A stretch of DNA of 64,000 nucleotides from Druceiella hillmani (GCA_039881145.1 JAYKKI010000027.1:19107001-19171000); one strand, 5' to 3'; numbered from the stretch's first letter, positions 38,859-50,329 are shown. The notes: generated from the letters alone by a model not told the origin. Translations and numbers: made by a program.

Positions 38859-39011
38859 ATGGCCTCCACGTCCGGAGGAGCGCATCCGCTCACTAGCGCT
38901 ACGGCCGAGCGCCGACGCTGCGCTCGCCGGGAGGAGATTAGCTGCCACAACTTGTTTTTGTTTTTCACTTTGCTTGTTTGCCTTAATTTATTGCCGTATT
39001 TTGCAGCGTAA
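38859..39011 (+). CDS. Candidate first coding exon with a signal-peptide-like end
   Basis: ATG at 38859 has G at -3 and +4 and an in-frame TAA two codons upstream (38853-38855). The 50-codon frame starts MASTSGGAHP, has a basic stretch (ERRRCARR), then about 19 hydrophobic residues (LFLFFTLLVCLNLLPYFAA) directly before TAA. A basic region plus a hydrophobic stretch ending in AA is what a signal peptide or anchor looks like. The 5' half is far more GC-rich than its neighbours. If it is an exon, splicing should occur before the stop; a weak GT exists at 39007 (AGC then GTAATG). That donor leaves two bases of a codon, whereas the CUB exon needs one, so a direct join gives a stop. An intermediate exon would be required, or this belongs to another transcript. 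It could equally be conserved noncoding DNA or a chance frame. Confidence 0.25.
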   Translation: MASTSGGAHPLTSATAERRRCARREEISCHNLFLFFTLLVCLNLLPYFAA

Positions 39012-39199
39012 TGAACTTTGTAGTTTATGGTGAGTTTAAAGTTGAAGCATGAGGCTGAGGGGGCGATGCGAAGCTCGTTTAGCTTGATGCTTCGGATAAA
39101 TGAAAACGGTCATTAAAAATTATAGCGTACTGGCTATAGAATATATTTGGCTCTAATACTTATAGAGTATATACTTACTGGATTTTTTTTATATTCAAT

Positions 39200-40085
39200 T
39201 TTTAACATTTTTTAAACTTTACGTACTAACACCCATCCAAACTAAAAACTCTAAAATTTCACAGTGTCCGTCAAACTGTCTGACCGTCTGTATATCACAA
39301 CCGTTTTACTCGCAGCCTATCAATGCTATAAGTCTGAGTTTCTCATAACTATGATAAATTCAGACTTATAGCACTGATAGTGATATATTTGCAAGGCCTA
39401 TAAAGTTACAAAAAACAATTTTTAAAAGAAAGCTTTTTAGTATGCCTCCCCTAGATATAAAGTGAAGGTAAATTTCTTTTTCCACATCTTGTGCAGATCA
39501 TTGAAAGAGTCTTCCAAAAATATTGGAGATATGTCATGAACTCTTTTTTGATACAATGTTCTACTTATAACAATATATTAAACTTTAAATTGGTCATTAT
39601 GTTGGAGTAACGTGTCCCCACCCCCAAAAAGCTGAACCCCTATTTTAGAATACGTGAAAGTATCCACATTAGTAGACACAATGAAATTAAAAGGAAAATT
39701 GTCACAATTAAGCAGATTCTGCTCTTTTACTAGTAATTTTCGATCAACCTATAATATACAGTCGGGCGTGAAAAGTTAATTTAAACTCCATAAAGTTAGT
39801 CAACTATAAAGTTAGTTCCATGAGTTAAATCAACAATAAAAATAACGTTGCGTTTTGAAATATATATTTATTGCGTCTGTATATTTACATATTTGCGTAA
39901 TATTATTTAAATATATGCCTTGTTTCATTACAGCTGTGAAAGATATAGTAAACAATTTATGTATATTGTAAAAAAATTATATTTGTAAATAATTTAATAA
40001 AAATGCTATGTACCTTTAAATGTTTATAAGTACGTAAGTGTGAACAGAATACTCGTAGTGCAAGTTCTGCTCCTACGTGAAGGTT
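39200..40085 (+). mobile_element. Dispersed repeat R1, about 0.9 kb
   Basis: Shares ordered words with R2 (45985-46860): CTGTCTGACCGTCTGTAT-like start, CCGTTTTACTCG, CTAT-AATGCTATAA, GCCTCCCCTA, CAGATC-TT, and a 3' part with CTTTAAATGTTTATAAGTA followed by GTGCAAGTT. The C-rich GTGTCCCCACCCCC near 39608 also matches R4. No coding capacity remains. The element class is not determined. A near-perfect 20 bp stem lies within it (39319-39378). Confidence 0.75.
39319..39378. repeat. Hairpin inside R1
   Basis: TATCAATGCTATAAGTCTGA (39319-39338) pairs with 39359-39378 at 19 of 20 positions, with a 20 nt loop. R2 has only the left part (AATGCTATAAAATTCAGAGTT), so the second arm looks like a later inverted duplication. 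Confidence 0.85.
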
Positions 40086-41403
40086 TATTTTATTTTAAAT
40101 CGTTTTCCCATATTTTTTTATATTTCATGTAATCAAATGTCAAATTTTAGTTATTTTATTTATACCTTTACATATAATTACGAAACATCACATTTATATA
40201 CCTTTACGTTTGATTCACTAACAACAAATATTTGTACAATAATTAATCAAATTAATGACACTACAATATATAAAGATGAAAAATTTCTAAGAACTAATTC
40301 TTACTCAACGAATCACAATCTGATTCAACTATGCTCTGGCCATTAAGCAGTTGATTGCTTTGAGAAAGTGAGGAACTGACATATAATTGTATTCTATATT
40401 CAGATATTACCCAACTATCATAATAACTTAAAAGTAGGAAGTTATTAGATTTGAAAAAAATTAAGTTATTACACGTTTTATATTAGCTTTACTTGTATGT
40501 ATGTATAAATGTTTTGGTGTCTTTCAATTAAATTTTCACCCACTTTCAAACTTCTGAATTATTTTAAATTTTGCACACATATCAAGAACGAATGACATAC
40601 AATATTTTTTTAACTCAAAAGTAAAAAAATATACTGTTATAACAACATGAACTGAAAAATAAAAAATAATATTTAAATATGAAGGTCTTGGTCAAGAGCG
40701 AAAGGATGTCTCACAACTCGATGTAGCTTAATTGTAATGCAAAAAAGGGTGGGGTGTTATCGACCTATATTTTCCTATCAACCACCCCATTTTTTAAATT
40801 ATAGTTAATTTTTTTTATCAATCATTATATTTATTTTTAGTTTATTAAAAAAAATAAGTCGTACCGATTTGTGAAACGTCCTTTTGCTCTCGACCAAAAT
40901 ATTTATGTTAAACGATTATTTTCTAATTTTTATTTCATATTTTTTTAGTTTCATTAGACTGATAAATAATTTTTTTCTAATTTAGTTTATTTTTAAATTT
41001 GATTAAACTTTACCGAAACTTTACACAAATTATGCACTTATTGCTATAGGAGTAATCTCTTACTGCCAACCAAAAATGACAATTAAAAAAAATGTTAGTA
41101 CTGTGATAGACAGGAATGATTGACAGAGACATTGACAAGTAAACACAAAAAAGAAATTGGGTTACATAAAGGTAGAAATAATTTATTAAAGGAGAAATAC
41201 ATAAGTGAAAACCGGTAAAAATAAAAAAATAATACAAATGACACATCAAGGATGGGAGATTATGAAAGATGACATATATAATCTTAAGATTATTTGAGGT
41301 ATTACGAATTCAGACGATATTTGAACACAAATAGTAAGTCCGCACTTTATAAGTTACTTTATGTATGTACTCCGTATCAGCAAATCATTCTCCGTATAGT
41401 ACA
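40086..41403. other. AT-rich spacer
   Basis: No feature supported. Open stretches at 40077-40346 (+) and 41010-41249 (-) are AT-rich frames without domains. Confidence 0.5.
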
Positions 41404-41990
41404 GTTTTAACTTTTTCTTAGATATTTAAAAATCTTTCTCAAAATTTTAGCAATTTCATAAAATATTGAGTGCAATAACTTTCAATATATTACTTTAAAG
41501 GTTGACGTAATGTTGGTTGCAACATTTGTCCCAAATTTTACTTATGATAGTGTAATATAGTAAATTATTTCATGTATTTATGTGGAATATACCTATTGCA
41601 AACAATTCCCCTCAAAATATGTTTTAACATTTTTTTAGAAACTTAAAGCCTTTCTTAACATTTTACCAATTTCATAAAATATAGAGTGTATTGCACTCAC
41701 TTTCAATATATTACTTTAAAGGTTGACGTAATGTTGGTTGCAACATTTGTCCCAAATTTTACTTATGATAGTGTAATATGATAAATTATTTCATGTATTT
41801 ATGTGAAATATACCTATTGCAAACAATTCTCCTCAAAATGAGTTTTAACATTTTTTTAGAAACTTAAAGCCTTTCTTAACATTTTACCAAGTTCATAAAA
41901 TATAGAGTGCAATAACTGTCAATACATTGCTGAAAAACTTATATCAATATTGTTTTCAATATTTGCCCTAAATTTTACTTATAATAGGCA
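41404..41990. repeat. Tandem array, about 2.5 units of 221 bp
   Basis: GGTTGACGTAATGTTGGTTG at 41500 and 41721. The first two units are nearly identical over the core, while the flanking partial units (41404 onward and 41840-41990) are more diverged. Homogeneous centre and diverged edges is the usual pattern of unequal exchange. Confidence 0.93.
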
Positions 41991-43619
41991 ATAAGGAATA
42001 TTAACTCAATAGTATGCAATAAATTGTTTTCTACATGGTAAATATAAATGAAATAGCGTAAACAAATCGTACTTTCGTAAAAAATGCCTGTCTGTCTGCA
42101 TTTCTCATCCTTTATCACTCCAGAAATGTGAAGAAATAAATATACAAGCATTTTAATACCAACAAAATGGATGGACCTTAAGTTGAGGCCTTAAACTTGA
42201 AAGCTGTTAGTTTTGAATAAGGGACAAAAGAAAATATAACTCTTAGTATTGAATAGAGGCTGCCAAATATACACAAAGGATACGAAAATATTTTTTTCAC
42301 TGTTGATAATTTACCAAAATTAAGACACTGGTAAGTTTTATTTAAAAATTTATTCATAGTACGCGCGATTTTTCTTCGAATTTTTACTTACACCAAGAAT
42401 TAATTCTTATGATATATGAAAAAATGTACATAATAAGATATTTTCATTTAATTTATATTATTACCACATAACAATCGAAATTGATATGCTTTAAATTTAC
42501 TTATTACACTTTGCAAAACTGTAACTAACTTTGATATGTTTAAAGAAACAATTTTACTTTACTTACAACACAAACCAAAAAATATTTTTATTCGGTTTTA
42601 GTGTTTGACTAAATAAGATTGGCCAGGTTATATGTAAAAAAAACTTTAAAACCTGATTCAGACATCTGAAAAGACGCTAAAACTCTGTACCTATGGTACT
42701 TGCTAGTAGTTTAGAATCCGTACCTAAAATAAGTTCCAATGAAAAACTATAATTTTGTGAATGCAGTAAACACGTACGCCTTATTTAAAATGTCTCGTTG
42801 TTTTCGTAACGTGTACGGCGTAATATATCACTTGAGATTATTTTAGTTTGAATCCTTCCCCTTTCTTAAGGGTTAAGTTTGCAGGGTTAAGTTTGCAGTT
42901 ATTATTTTTATGGTGTTATTTTATATTAAAATTTTTATTGATTTATAGCATCATAGTACGTTAAATCTTATCGTCTTGGGTGGGTGTTATAGAAACCACT
43001 TGCCAGTTAGATAATTCCAATCGAATTTATTATAGAAACGGGACAATAATTTACACGAGTGTTCCACAAAACAGTAATTAATCTGCTCTCCATACAAAGG
43101 TGTCATGAAACTTTTCGGTAACGTCGACAAATCTTGTACCGTCCCAGCATGTGTTTCTTCAAATAATAAAATATTTTTATAAAATAATACTTTGAAAACT
43201 CTAAATTTTAAAAAATCCGCCCAGGACATTTTATTTATTCACAAACGCTGAAACAATTCAAAGCAATAAAAAAAATTGCCATCAGCGACTATTTAGCCAT
43301 AAGTACTTGAAAAATATTTAAAATTTTATTTCTATTGGACAGTTTTTAGACCTTCAAAATCCTTATAACCTTCAATTTTCTGTACATCTGTACAAATTTC
43401 AATGAAATTTTCTTTTGTTTTTGGAATAATAAATCTATGACATAATGAATTGGAAAAATTCAACAAAATATGCGTACAAATCTATAAATTTTACTTCAGG
43501 CAGATTTTTTGTAAAAATTTGTAAAGTACGTGAAAATTTAGCCTACTAAAGAAAATCCATCAACGTCATGTCTAAATGAATGCAATTACTTTATCTAATC
43601 TAGTCACTCAATAACTATT
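41991..43619. other. AT-rich spacer
   Basis: No gene supported. A small direct duplication of GGGTTAAGTTTGCA occurs at about 42869-42898. The open stretch at 42987-43229 (-) has no recognised domain. Confidence 0.5.
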
Positions 43620-43860
43620 TTATTCATTATCCTGTAGATGGATACGTATTTACTTGGGTCTATCTAGTCTCCGAATTTCTACTACAAGTCCCAAGAGTAG
43701 AGGTTCGGTAAAATATTCATACCTCGACCTTTAGCTGTTAGCTTAATAGTCATTTAATGGATCGCCGTCTCATTGGCCAGCATTTCGTTCTTTGTAAATC
43801 CTCTCCGGAGAAACACTTAGCCCGACCTAGTAAATGGTGCATTTTCTTAATTTCATTATT
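43620..43860. promoter_or_regulatory. Candidate conserved noncoding element
   Basis: A complex, non-repetitive, moderately GC-rich block between AT-rich flanks, with TTAATAGTCATTTAATGG, TCATTGGCCAGC and CTCTCCGGAG. It has multiple stops in all frames, so it is not an exon. Regulatory function is inferred from composition only. Confidence 0.3.
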
Positions 43861-44549
43861 AAGTAGTAAGGCCATCGCATTTTGCTTACTTCAGCTTTAA
43901 AGATATATTTGAGAAAAAAGAAAACATTTTTATAATTATTTATTTTAAGGCAGAAAATATATTAGGGTAAATTGAAAAGTAGACAAATTGGATATATTGG
44001 CATGAATTTGTGCTTTTTAAGATCTAAAATTTCGTTAATTTTGACTAAAAAAATTTGCTTATTTATTAAAAGTATGTGTTAATATTTCAGTGATAAAGTT
44101 TTTCTTTGTGCATGCAATTAGTATATTCTATAAAGTCATGGAAATTTTAATAATATTAAGCAAAATGTATTAAGATACATTTATTATTATTTATAAAACA
44201 TCCAGTAAAAATGATCATATATTCCTTGTTGTTTAATTTTTTGAGAAGTTTACTTATAAGATCAAATACATACGCAGCAAATTGCAATTAATTATCCATC
44301 TTTTTCTCGACTGCAACATACAGGCTTCTCTGGGCAGGACACATTGAAATGATTAATAAAGGCTTAATATGTTACCAACAAACTTTATCGATAAAAACGT
44401 GGAGCAAACAGAAAATCCTTACGTAATTTAAAATAGATACTTAAGTAATTTAAAATTCTATTCCAAAATGTAAATATATAAAAATAAATACTTTTAATTC
44501 CTAAAAGTCCTCTAAGCCAAACTGTCTTTTTCACCGCTTATACTTGCTC
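43861..44549. other. AT-rich spacer
   Basis: No recognisable feature. Confidence 0.5.
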
Positions 44550-44700
44550 TGGAGCGAATAAAATTATTTGTCGCGGCAAACTGCGTTTTACCCCAAATTG
44601 TTCGTTAGCAAGTAAAATTAATTTTCCATTAAACACAGACAATCGAATTGCGCTAAAATACCCGAGCTTATTTGAATTTAATTTTATCAACCTTTATTCA
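44550..44700. promoter_or_regulatory. Candidate conserved noncoding element
   Basis: Non-repetitive block with several homeodomain-type words (TAATTTTCC, GAATTTAATTTTATC) and CGCGGCAAACTGCG. It directly precedes the hairpin at 44709-44760. Evidence is compositional. Confidence 0.25.
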
Positions 44701-44708
44701 ATACACTT

Positions 44709-44760
44709 AGTTGACGCCCGACCATTTATTAAACAATTAATAAAAGGTCGGGCGTCAACT
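44709..44760. repeat. Strong hairpin, 52 bp
   Basis: Perfect 15 bp GC-rich outer arms (AGTTGACGCCCGACC at 44709-44723; reverse complement at 44746-44760). The inner bases also pair, giving about 22 of 23 matched positions around the loop AACAAT. It is the most stable short hairpin in the window. Confidence 0.92.
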
Positions 44761-45030
44761 CACTGCATTGAGTTAAAGTTGACAAAATTAAATTATTTAA
44801 TTAGATACTTGATCATTATTTAATTTAGATACTTGATCAAAATTTATTTTGTTTAAAGTGGAACGTTTGGAAAGTTATTAAAAAAATTGTTATGAAATAA
44901 TCAAGACAATTTTAAAAAAATAACGTAAACTAATCAAGCACGGGTGAAATTAAAACAAAGGAGGTTTTGTCCACATTGAAACACTTATAAATATTTAAGG
45001 GTACATAGTATATCTGTGAACCTATTAAAA
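44761..45030. other. AT-rich spacer
   Basis: A short tandem echo of TTAGATACTTGATCA occurs at 44801-44839; otherwise nothing is recognised. Confidence 0.5.
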
Positions 45031-45039
45031 ATTAACTAT

Positions 45040-45310
45040 ACTTGCGACTTCGTTCGCGTGGTATTAGGAAAAAAATTATTTTATGTTTTGCACCTAGGTA
45101 TATACTATTACTACACCAAATTTCATAAAAAATCGTCAGTAGACTTTGTGATTAAAGAACAATTTAACACACAGACAGACAAAAACATAACAAAAAGTTT
45201 TTCCGGCTTCTTTTATCATTCTTTATGCTAAATAAATCAATTTTTTATTTTAAATATTTTCAATGTACAGAATTTACTCTTTTACAGTTTTCGTATGTAT
45301 AGATATTAAT
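45040..45310 (+). mobile_element. LINE 3' tail fragment, same family as 37380-37584
   Basis: It begins TGCGACTTCGTTCGCGTGGT, the typical opening of lepidopteran LINE tails. It continues through a CACCAAATTTCATAAAAAATCG block and ACACACAGACAGACAAAAAC to TGTACAGAATTTACTCTTTTAC. It lacks the TA run of the other copy. The open frame at 45016-45231 is repeat-derived. Confidence 0.78.
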
Positions 45311-45984
45311 TTTCCACAACATAAATGTATAGTATATATTGCATATATACACAACATAAATGTATTGCCTCATATATATTTCACTGACGTAAAAATTTGG
45401 TACGAATTCAAATAATATTATTTCTCGTTATGTATACAAACATTTTGCTTAGTATATCTTCCGCAGACATAAAAAATATACATTTTGAAACACAGTTTTT
45501 TTACAGTTGATTTAAGTCACTTATGTGGAGTTTCCATGAAGTTTTCGTAAATTCAACTAATATCATAAAATATTCTATTATTATTCATAAGCTAGTAAAA
45601 CCTACTTAGCAGTGCTAATTTTCCATTTTATTTCGTTACATATACTACCATTGTGAAGTAGTTTTTAGATATGTTTAATAGAGATTTAGTTGGTAGGAAG
45701 TGGGGATTCATAGCTCTAACAGAAATTACCATTTTAATGATTAATATTTCTTAAGCGGATCCCTGTATCAAAAGTATTCGTGATAAATTACTCCAATATT
45801 TTCGAAAGATCTATTTAATGATACCCTATAAAATGGGGTACACAAAAAAACCTACAATTTTGACTTGATAAAACGTATAAGATTTCTCATTTAACGACTT
45901 CTATACAATTTTTAAGCAAATTACTTTATATTTCCTCTATTGAAGCGTCGTTTAAGTTTCAGTATCTAAACTAAGAACACTTAT
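45311..45984. other. AT-rich spacer
   Basis: CACAACATAAATGTAT occurs twice within 45310-45370; otherwise no feature. Confidence 0.5.
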
Positions 45985-46842
45985 GGTTTCGCTTACATGG
46001 CGAAACCACCGTCTGTCTGTTCGTCAGTACACCATAGCCGTTTTACTCGTAGACTATTAATGCTATAAAATTCAGAGTTGACATGTTTGTAACATGGTTG
46101 TTGTACACATATTTGTAACGTCTATAATATAAAATTAAAAGTTGTTAAATAACATGTATTAAATAAAAAAGTTATGAAATAAAACCTTCTAAAAAATTTT
46201 CAGTGTACCTCCCCTACACTTAAAGGGTGGATGATTTTTTTTACATATCCCATTCTACAGATCGTTAAGCATGTCTTTCGAAAATATTGAGAGCATTCCA
46301 TGAAAAATTTTTCGATGCAGGGATCCATTTACAAAATATTTACTAGATCTTCTTGTCAAAATCAAGTGTTCACATCCCTACCAGTTAATTAAACAAGTAT
46401 CTCAGAATATCTAAAAGTATACAAAATAGTAGTGTATATATAACGAAACTGAAAAGAAAATTATCACGAGCAAGTAGGCTCTACTAGTTCACGAATTGGA
46501 GAGGACCAACTTATGACGTGTAGTTTATCCTTAAAAAGTTCAAAGAAAATCCACACATTTAAATTTACTACAAAAATGACTTTACGTTCTGAAATTGATA
46601 TTTATAACGTCCGTAAAGGTTATAATAGCCAATACATTTATATATTTACCTGGCGAGAATTAACGTTACTTAAATATACATCATGTTTTTAAGCCTGTAA
46701 AAGACATAGTAGGCAATATGTTTATATTGTGAAAATAATATTAATATAAATATTTGTAAATAGTTTAATAGAAACTCTATATACCCTTAAATGTTTATAA
46801 GTATCTAAATATATCGTGGTGCGAGTTTAATTAGAAATTAAC
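45985..46842 (+). mobile_element. Dispersed repeat R2
   Basis: Same family and orientation as R1. It opens with a hairpin (GGTTTCGC...GCGAAACC, about 45985-46008), then CGTCTGTCTGTTCGTC and CGTTTTACTCGTAGACTAT, a CCTCCCCTACACTTAAAGGG block, and the 3' part CCCTTAAATGTTTATAAGTA. It is interrupted at its 3' end by foldback element copy 3. Confidence 0.78.
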
Positions 46843-47185
46843 AGGTTTTTTACTTGTATTGAATATATTTGGCGTTAATTTTATAGAAATTCATTATTCA
46901 ATGAATTTCTAAAAAATTAACGCTAAATATTAATAGAATTAAATGAAACTACGTGATGTAGTATTATTTCTACTTTCTTTAAGTTCTTTACCACGACCTA
47001 GGTTTCGTTGTATTACAACATCTTCAGGGGCTGTTAGCAAATATCTTATCATAATAGCAATCTTTGGTAATAGCCCAACTGAAGATGTTGTAATAGAGCG
47101 AAACCTAGGTCGTGGTAAAGAACTTAAAGAAAGTAGAAATAATACTACATCACGTAGTTTCATTTAAATGTGAGGTTTTTTACTT
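46843..47185. mobile_element. Palindromic foldback element, copy 3, with 13 bp direct-repeat flanks
   Basis: The exact direct repeat AGGTTTTTTACTT at 46843-46855 and 47173-47185 bounds a 317 bp element inserted in or beside R2. The head (46865-46930) is itself a hairpin whose arms carry GGCGTTAATTTTATAG and its near reverse complement. The main palindrome (about 46938-47172) has arms of about 95 bp starting ATTAAATGAAACTACG with the CCACGACCTAGGTTTCG core, and a centre of about 45 bp. Near-identical 74-codon frames on both strands (46939-47163 and 46943-47167) are mirror images caused by the palindrome, not a gene. The right end ...TGTG and the head match copy 1, which fixes the element limits. 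Confidence 0.9.
46865..46930. repeat. Head hairpin of foldback copy 3
   Basis: About 31 bp arms with two or three mismatches; the left arm starts ATATTTGGCGTTAATTTT and the loop is ATTC. Copy 1 has only the left arm, so either copy 3 gained an inverted duplication or copy 1 lost an arm. Confidence 0.85.
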
Positions 47186-47459
47186 ATAACACCTGGGTCC
47201 TGACAATATACACTTTTGTCGGTTTTGTTCGGTGGCGAATTATTGCTTGGTAATAGTTATTATATACAGACAAAGCTTTTAAATTTACAGAATTAAGATT
47301 TATTCAGCTAACAGAAGGTGCACCTTTCTCCTTCAATGATCCTATCGGTGGTTACAATGTGAAGGAGGCATTTAAAAGCCTTGCTCTTAGTTGAATTAGG
47401 AAAAAAGAAAATTGGACAAATGTCTTAGTTTTGAACTCGGCTTTTAAATTTATTGTCAA

Positions 47460-47580
47460 AATAAGAATTATAAACTGCAACCAAAATATTTGTTTTGCCC
47501 GGCTCAGATTCGAACTTGACGTGCCTACAAATTGAATGCTGGTATCATTAAGTTATTACAACTGATCTTGTAATAACACG
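47460..47580 (-). repeat. tRNA-like (SINE) fragment, minus strand
   Basis: On the minus strand AGTTCGAATCTGAGCCGGGC (from 47496-47515) is a near-consensus RNA polymerase III B box followed by CAAAACAAATATTTT, as in many insect SINEs. No cloverleaf is visible. Confidence 0.5.
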
Positions 47581-47746
47581 TGTTATCGGGCAGGTAAATC
47601 AGTACAGGCAACGTCCCACAAATATATAAAGGGAATAAAGTGACGTAATTGTGAAATGGAAAGTGCACCACGGTAAACTTCAAAAGCGAAGAACGATTTT
47701 GCGAGTCATTTTTGGGCAATTTATATATCGGTTCTAATTTTTGTAT

Positions 47747-47985
47747 CCACACACATACATACGAAAGCACGCACGCACGCACTTTCGCACGCGCACAGGC
47801 ATATGCACGTACGCATGGATGGCCGCACGTAGGCAAGTACGCGCCCGCACACACACACACGCACATATACATACACACGCACACGCACAAGCACTCGCAC
47901 TCGTACCGGCACTCTCATTCGCACACGCATATACGCAAGCACGCACGTACACCCGTGCATACACACGCACATACACACACACGTG
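47747..47985. repeat. CA/CG-rich alternating tract
   Basis: About 240 bp dominated by CACA, GCAC and CGCA words with little AT. Stops are rare in several frames on both strands, which creates overlapping open frames that are artefacts. The mix of variants suggests an old CA microsatellite with many substitutions. Confidence 0.92.
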
Positions 47986-50049
47986 TATTTTTTAATATGC
48001 GTAAGACTGACAATAACACAATGTAATACTCACGAGCATTTTATAATAACAATCTTATAAACCTTTCGTTAGTGTAGTATAAATAAATAGTTTATTTTTA
48101 GGACGTTATCTTTTAACCATGTTTTCTAGCATTTTAAATGCAAAATGCTTCTTTTTTGTCTAATATGTATATTGAGTCCATTGAATATGAAATAATATTT
48201 GCGAACTATATATAATATGTATAATCTACCGAAACTTTCGTTAAGGTAATAAAAGTGTTAGTCTAGTTTAGTAATACTATCCATAAAGCATGTTTACTGA
48301 CATTATAAAAACGAAATACTTGTTCTTTTTTACCTAATAATTCAAAAATTACATGACAAATCTCTATCAAGTTCTGTATACACATGTATACCAAGTTATG
48401 AAACAATGTGTGAAGTATATTGTTTTAATAAAAAATAAGCAGTCTCTTAATAAATAACTGTAAAATATATTTTCCTTTAAATAAACAGCATTTTTGGGCT
48501 TCAAATTAGTTAAAAGTTATACTGCCTATTTTATTTTCTATCTTCAATAATCACAAAGATTCCCTTGCAATCTCTATTCTGTGAAACGGTTATTACATCA
48601 TTTGATAAGAGTCAAAAATCGTTGGTAAAATTTAGCGTCATAACTCCGCTGTTCTTTTTTGTAATTGTCAGAAAAATTTAAAAATAAAAACTTGAAAACA
48701 GCTTAGAGTAAAAGTGGAGCTGGAAAATCCGCACAAAACGGAAACCGAGAACAGTCGCCGACCACGAAAAAAAAATAGATTTTATAGAAAATTGTTTAAA
48801 AAATTAAACGATTTATCTAATATAAATCACTATAAAAGTCAATGTTTTTATATTTTTGTATCGTATTATAAACGTTGGTAAGTCGCTAGGGAAAATAATC
48901 ACCAAAATCGCTCAAGAACCGCGATCCATAGCGTGTGAATAGAGATTCATAGCGTGTTTTCTTCCGCATATACATACATATGTACAGATCAATGGATAAA
49001 AATGCGTGATATTTTTGAAAGCCAAATTTAGATCAAAATAAATATTTTTAACAATTTATTAAATTACTTCATTTAGAAGTAGATCTCCTCTTTCCAAAAA
49101 GTAACATTAAAAGATTACTTTCAAAATAAACCCTAGTTATAATTACTTATATCATTAAGTCTCTATACCGACATACCAATCGATAATAAAGCATATACCG
49201 CAAGCTGTGCTATGTGTCAATCGTGCAAAATTGGATAATTAATAAGGCAATCAAACTTCGGTCTGTATATTACTCAGCAATTTATAAGTTTGCTTCCCTC
49301 TTCAAGCAAAGTATAAACCAAACTATAGTTAATATTTTGTAGTCGGACTGTCAACTAACCTCCATAAATTTAGCCACTAATAATAGCTAGTTTTGAAATC
49401 AACCTGTAAATATAAACTTCAGGTTACCTATAATGCTGTTCAAAAATTACTTCTTGAACAACCTTCAGAGACGATAATACAGTTCTATAACAAAATTGTT
49501 TTATTCCAAAATAATGTTCCTGACAAACGAAAAAATATCTTAAGAGATAAACCAATTCATATACTTATATATAACATTGCTTATCATGGTGATTTTCGTA
49601 CGTCCAGAAAGTCGTAACGTACGTATATGGAAACGGACGGTTTTCGGTACGTTTCATCAATATGTATTTCATTTTAAGTGCGTATTTTTCTATAAATACT
49701 TTCGTCAGCTAAAATGATCAGACACGGTTTTAACTAAATTACAAATACTATAAAAGCTCTTTAATTACCAACCATACGCAAATAAGACAGGTACATGTTA
49801 CAGAGATCCGTATCCTTTACAAAACCCGACAATTTATACTCCAAACATTATTATTTAAACCAACATTATTCCCAGGTCAATAACCGCTTTAATTCGAATC
49901 CTTTACCCGAATAGAGCATAATCAAAATTCGAAGCGAAGGTAAAGCACACAAAGCTCGTAATAATGCGTAACGAAAATATAACTAAACGTATGGCCGTAC
50001 TAATAATATAATTAAATTATACGCCTCGTTTTAATATTACGAAGCGAAA
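47986..50049. other. AT-rich spacer
   Basis: No gene supported. The open frame at 49393-49617 (+) reads moderately protein-like but has no ATG at its beginning, no recognised domain and no clear splice context. Confidence 0.45.
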
Positions 50050-50215
50050 TTTGGTCGGTGGAATTTGGCACTGGTCCGGCGTTCGTATGCAGTGCCCCCA
50101 GTTAATTTAGTCCCTGAGCACTAGCCAATATCTGTTGAAAAGTCCAGAGCGGTCGAGAACATTCAGCGGGAGCTTTTAGGCGGCGCAGCTTTTCGTCGAT
50201 TACGCTGAGCCGATA
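50050..50215. promoter_or_regulatory. Candidate conserved noncoding element
   Basis: GC-richer, non-repetitive block (GGTCGGTGGAATTTGG, GGCGGCGCAGC, TACGCTGAGCCGATAATTC) in AT-rich surroundings, with stops in all frames. Inferred from composition. Confidence 0.3.
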
Positions 50216-50329
50216 ATTCAGTTTCATTTACGAAGTCGCAGAATTATTTTTGATTTATATTTTATATTATATATATGTATTTTATACTTTTTTGTTTTAA
50301 ATTGTTTTAGTAATAAATAAATATACATT

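Noticed and set aside
44709..44760. microRNA precursor
   Set aside because: The stem is only about 23 bp with a 6 nt loop, shorter than normal animal pre-miRNAs; kept only as a hairpin.
46939..47167. Two near-identical 74-residue frames on opposite strands
   Set aside because: They are mirror images caused by the palindromic arms of the foldback element; the same happens at 15539-15760. There is no independent evidence for a protein.
47525..48026. Several long overlapping frames on both strands
   Set aside because: The CA/CG-rich tract lacks stop codons in most frames; the translations are low-complexity His/Thr/Ala or Cys/Val runs.
49393..49617. Protein-like 74-codon frame
   Set aside because: It has no ATG at its beginning and no recognised motif; retroelement gag origin was considered but nothing supports it.
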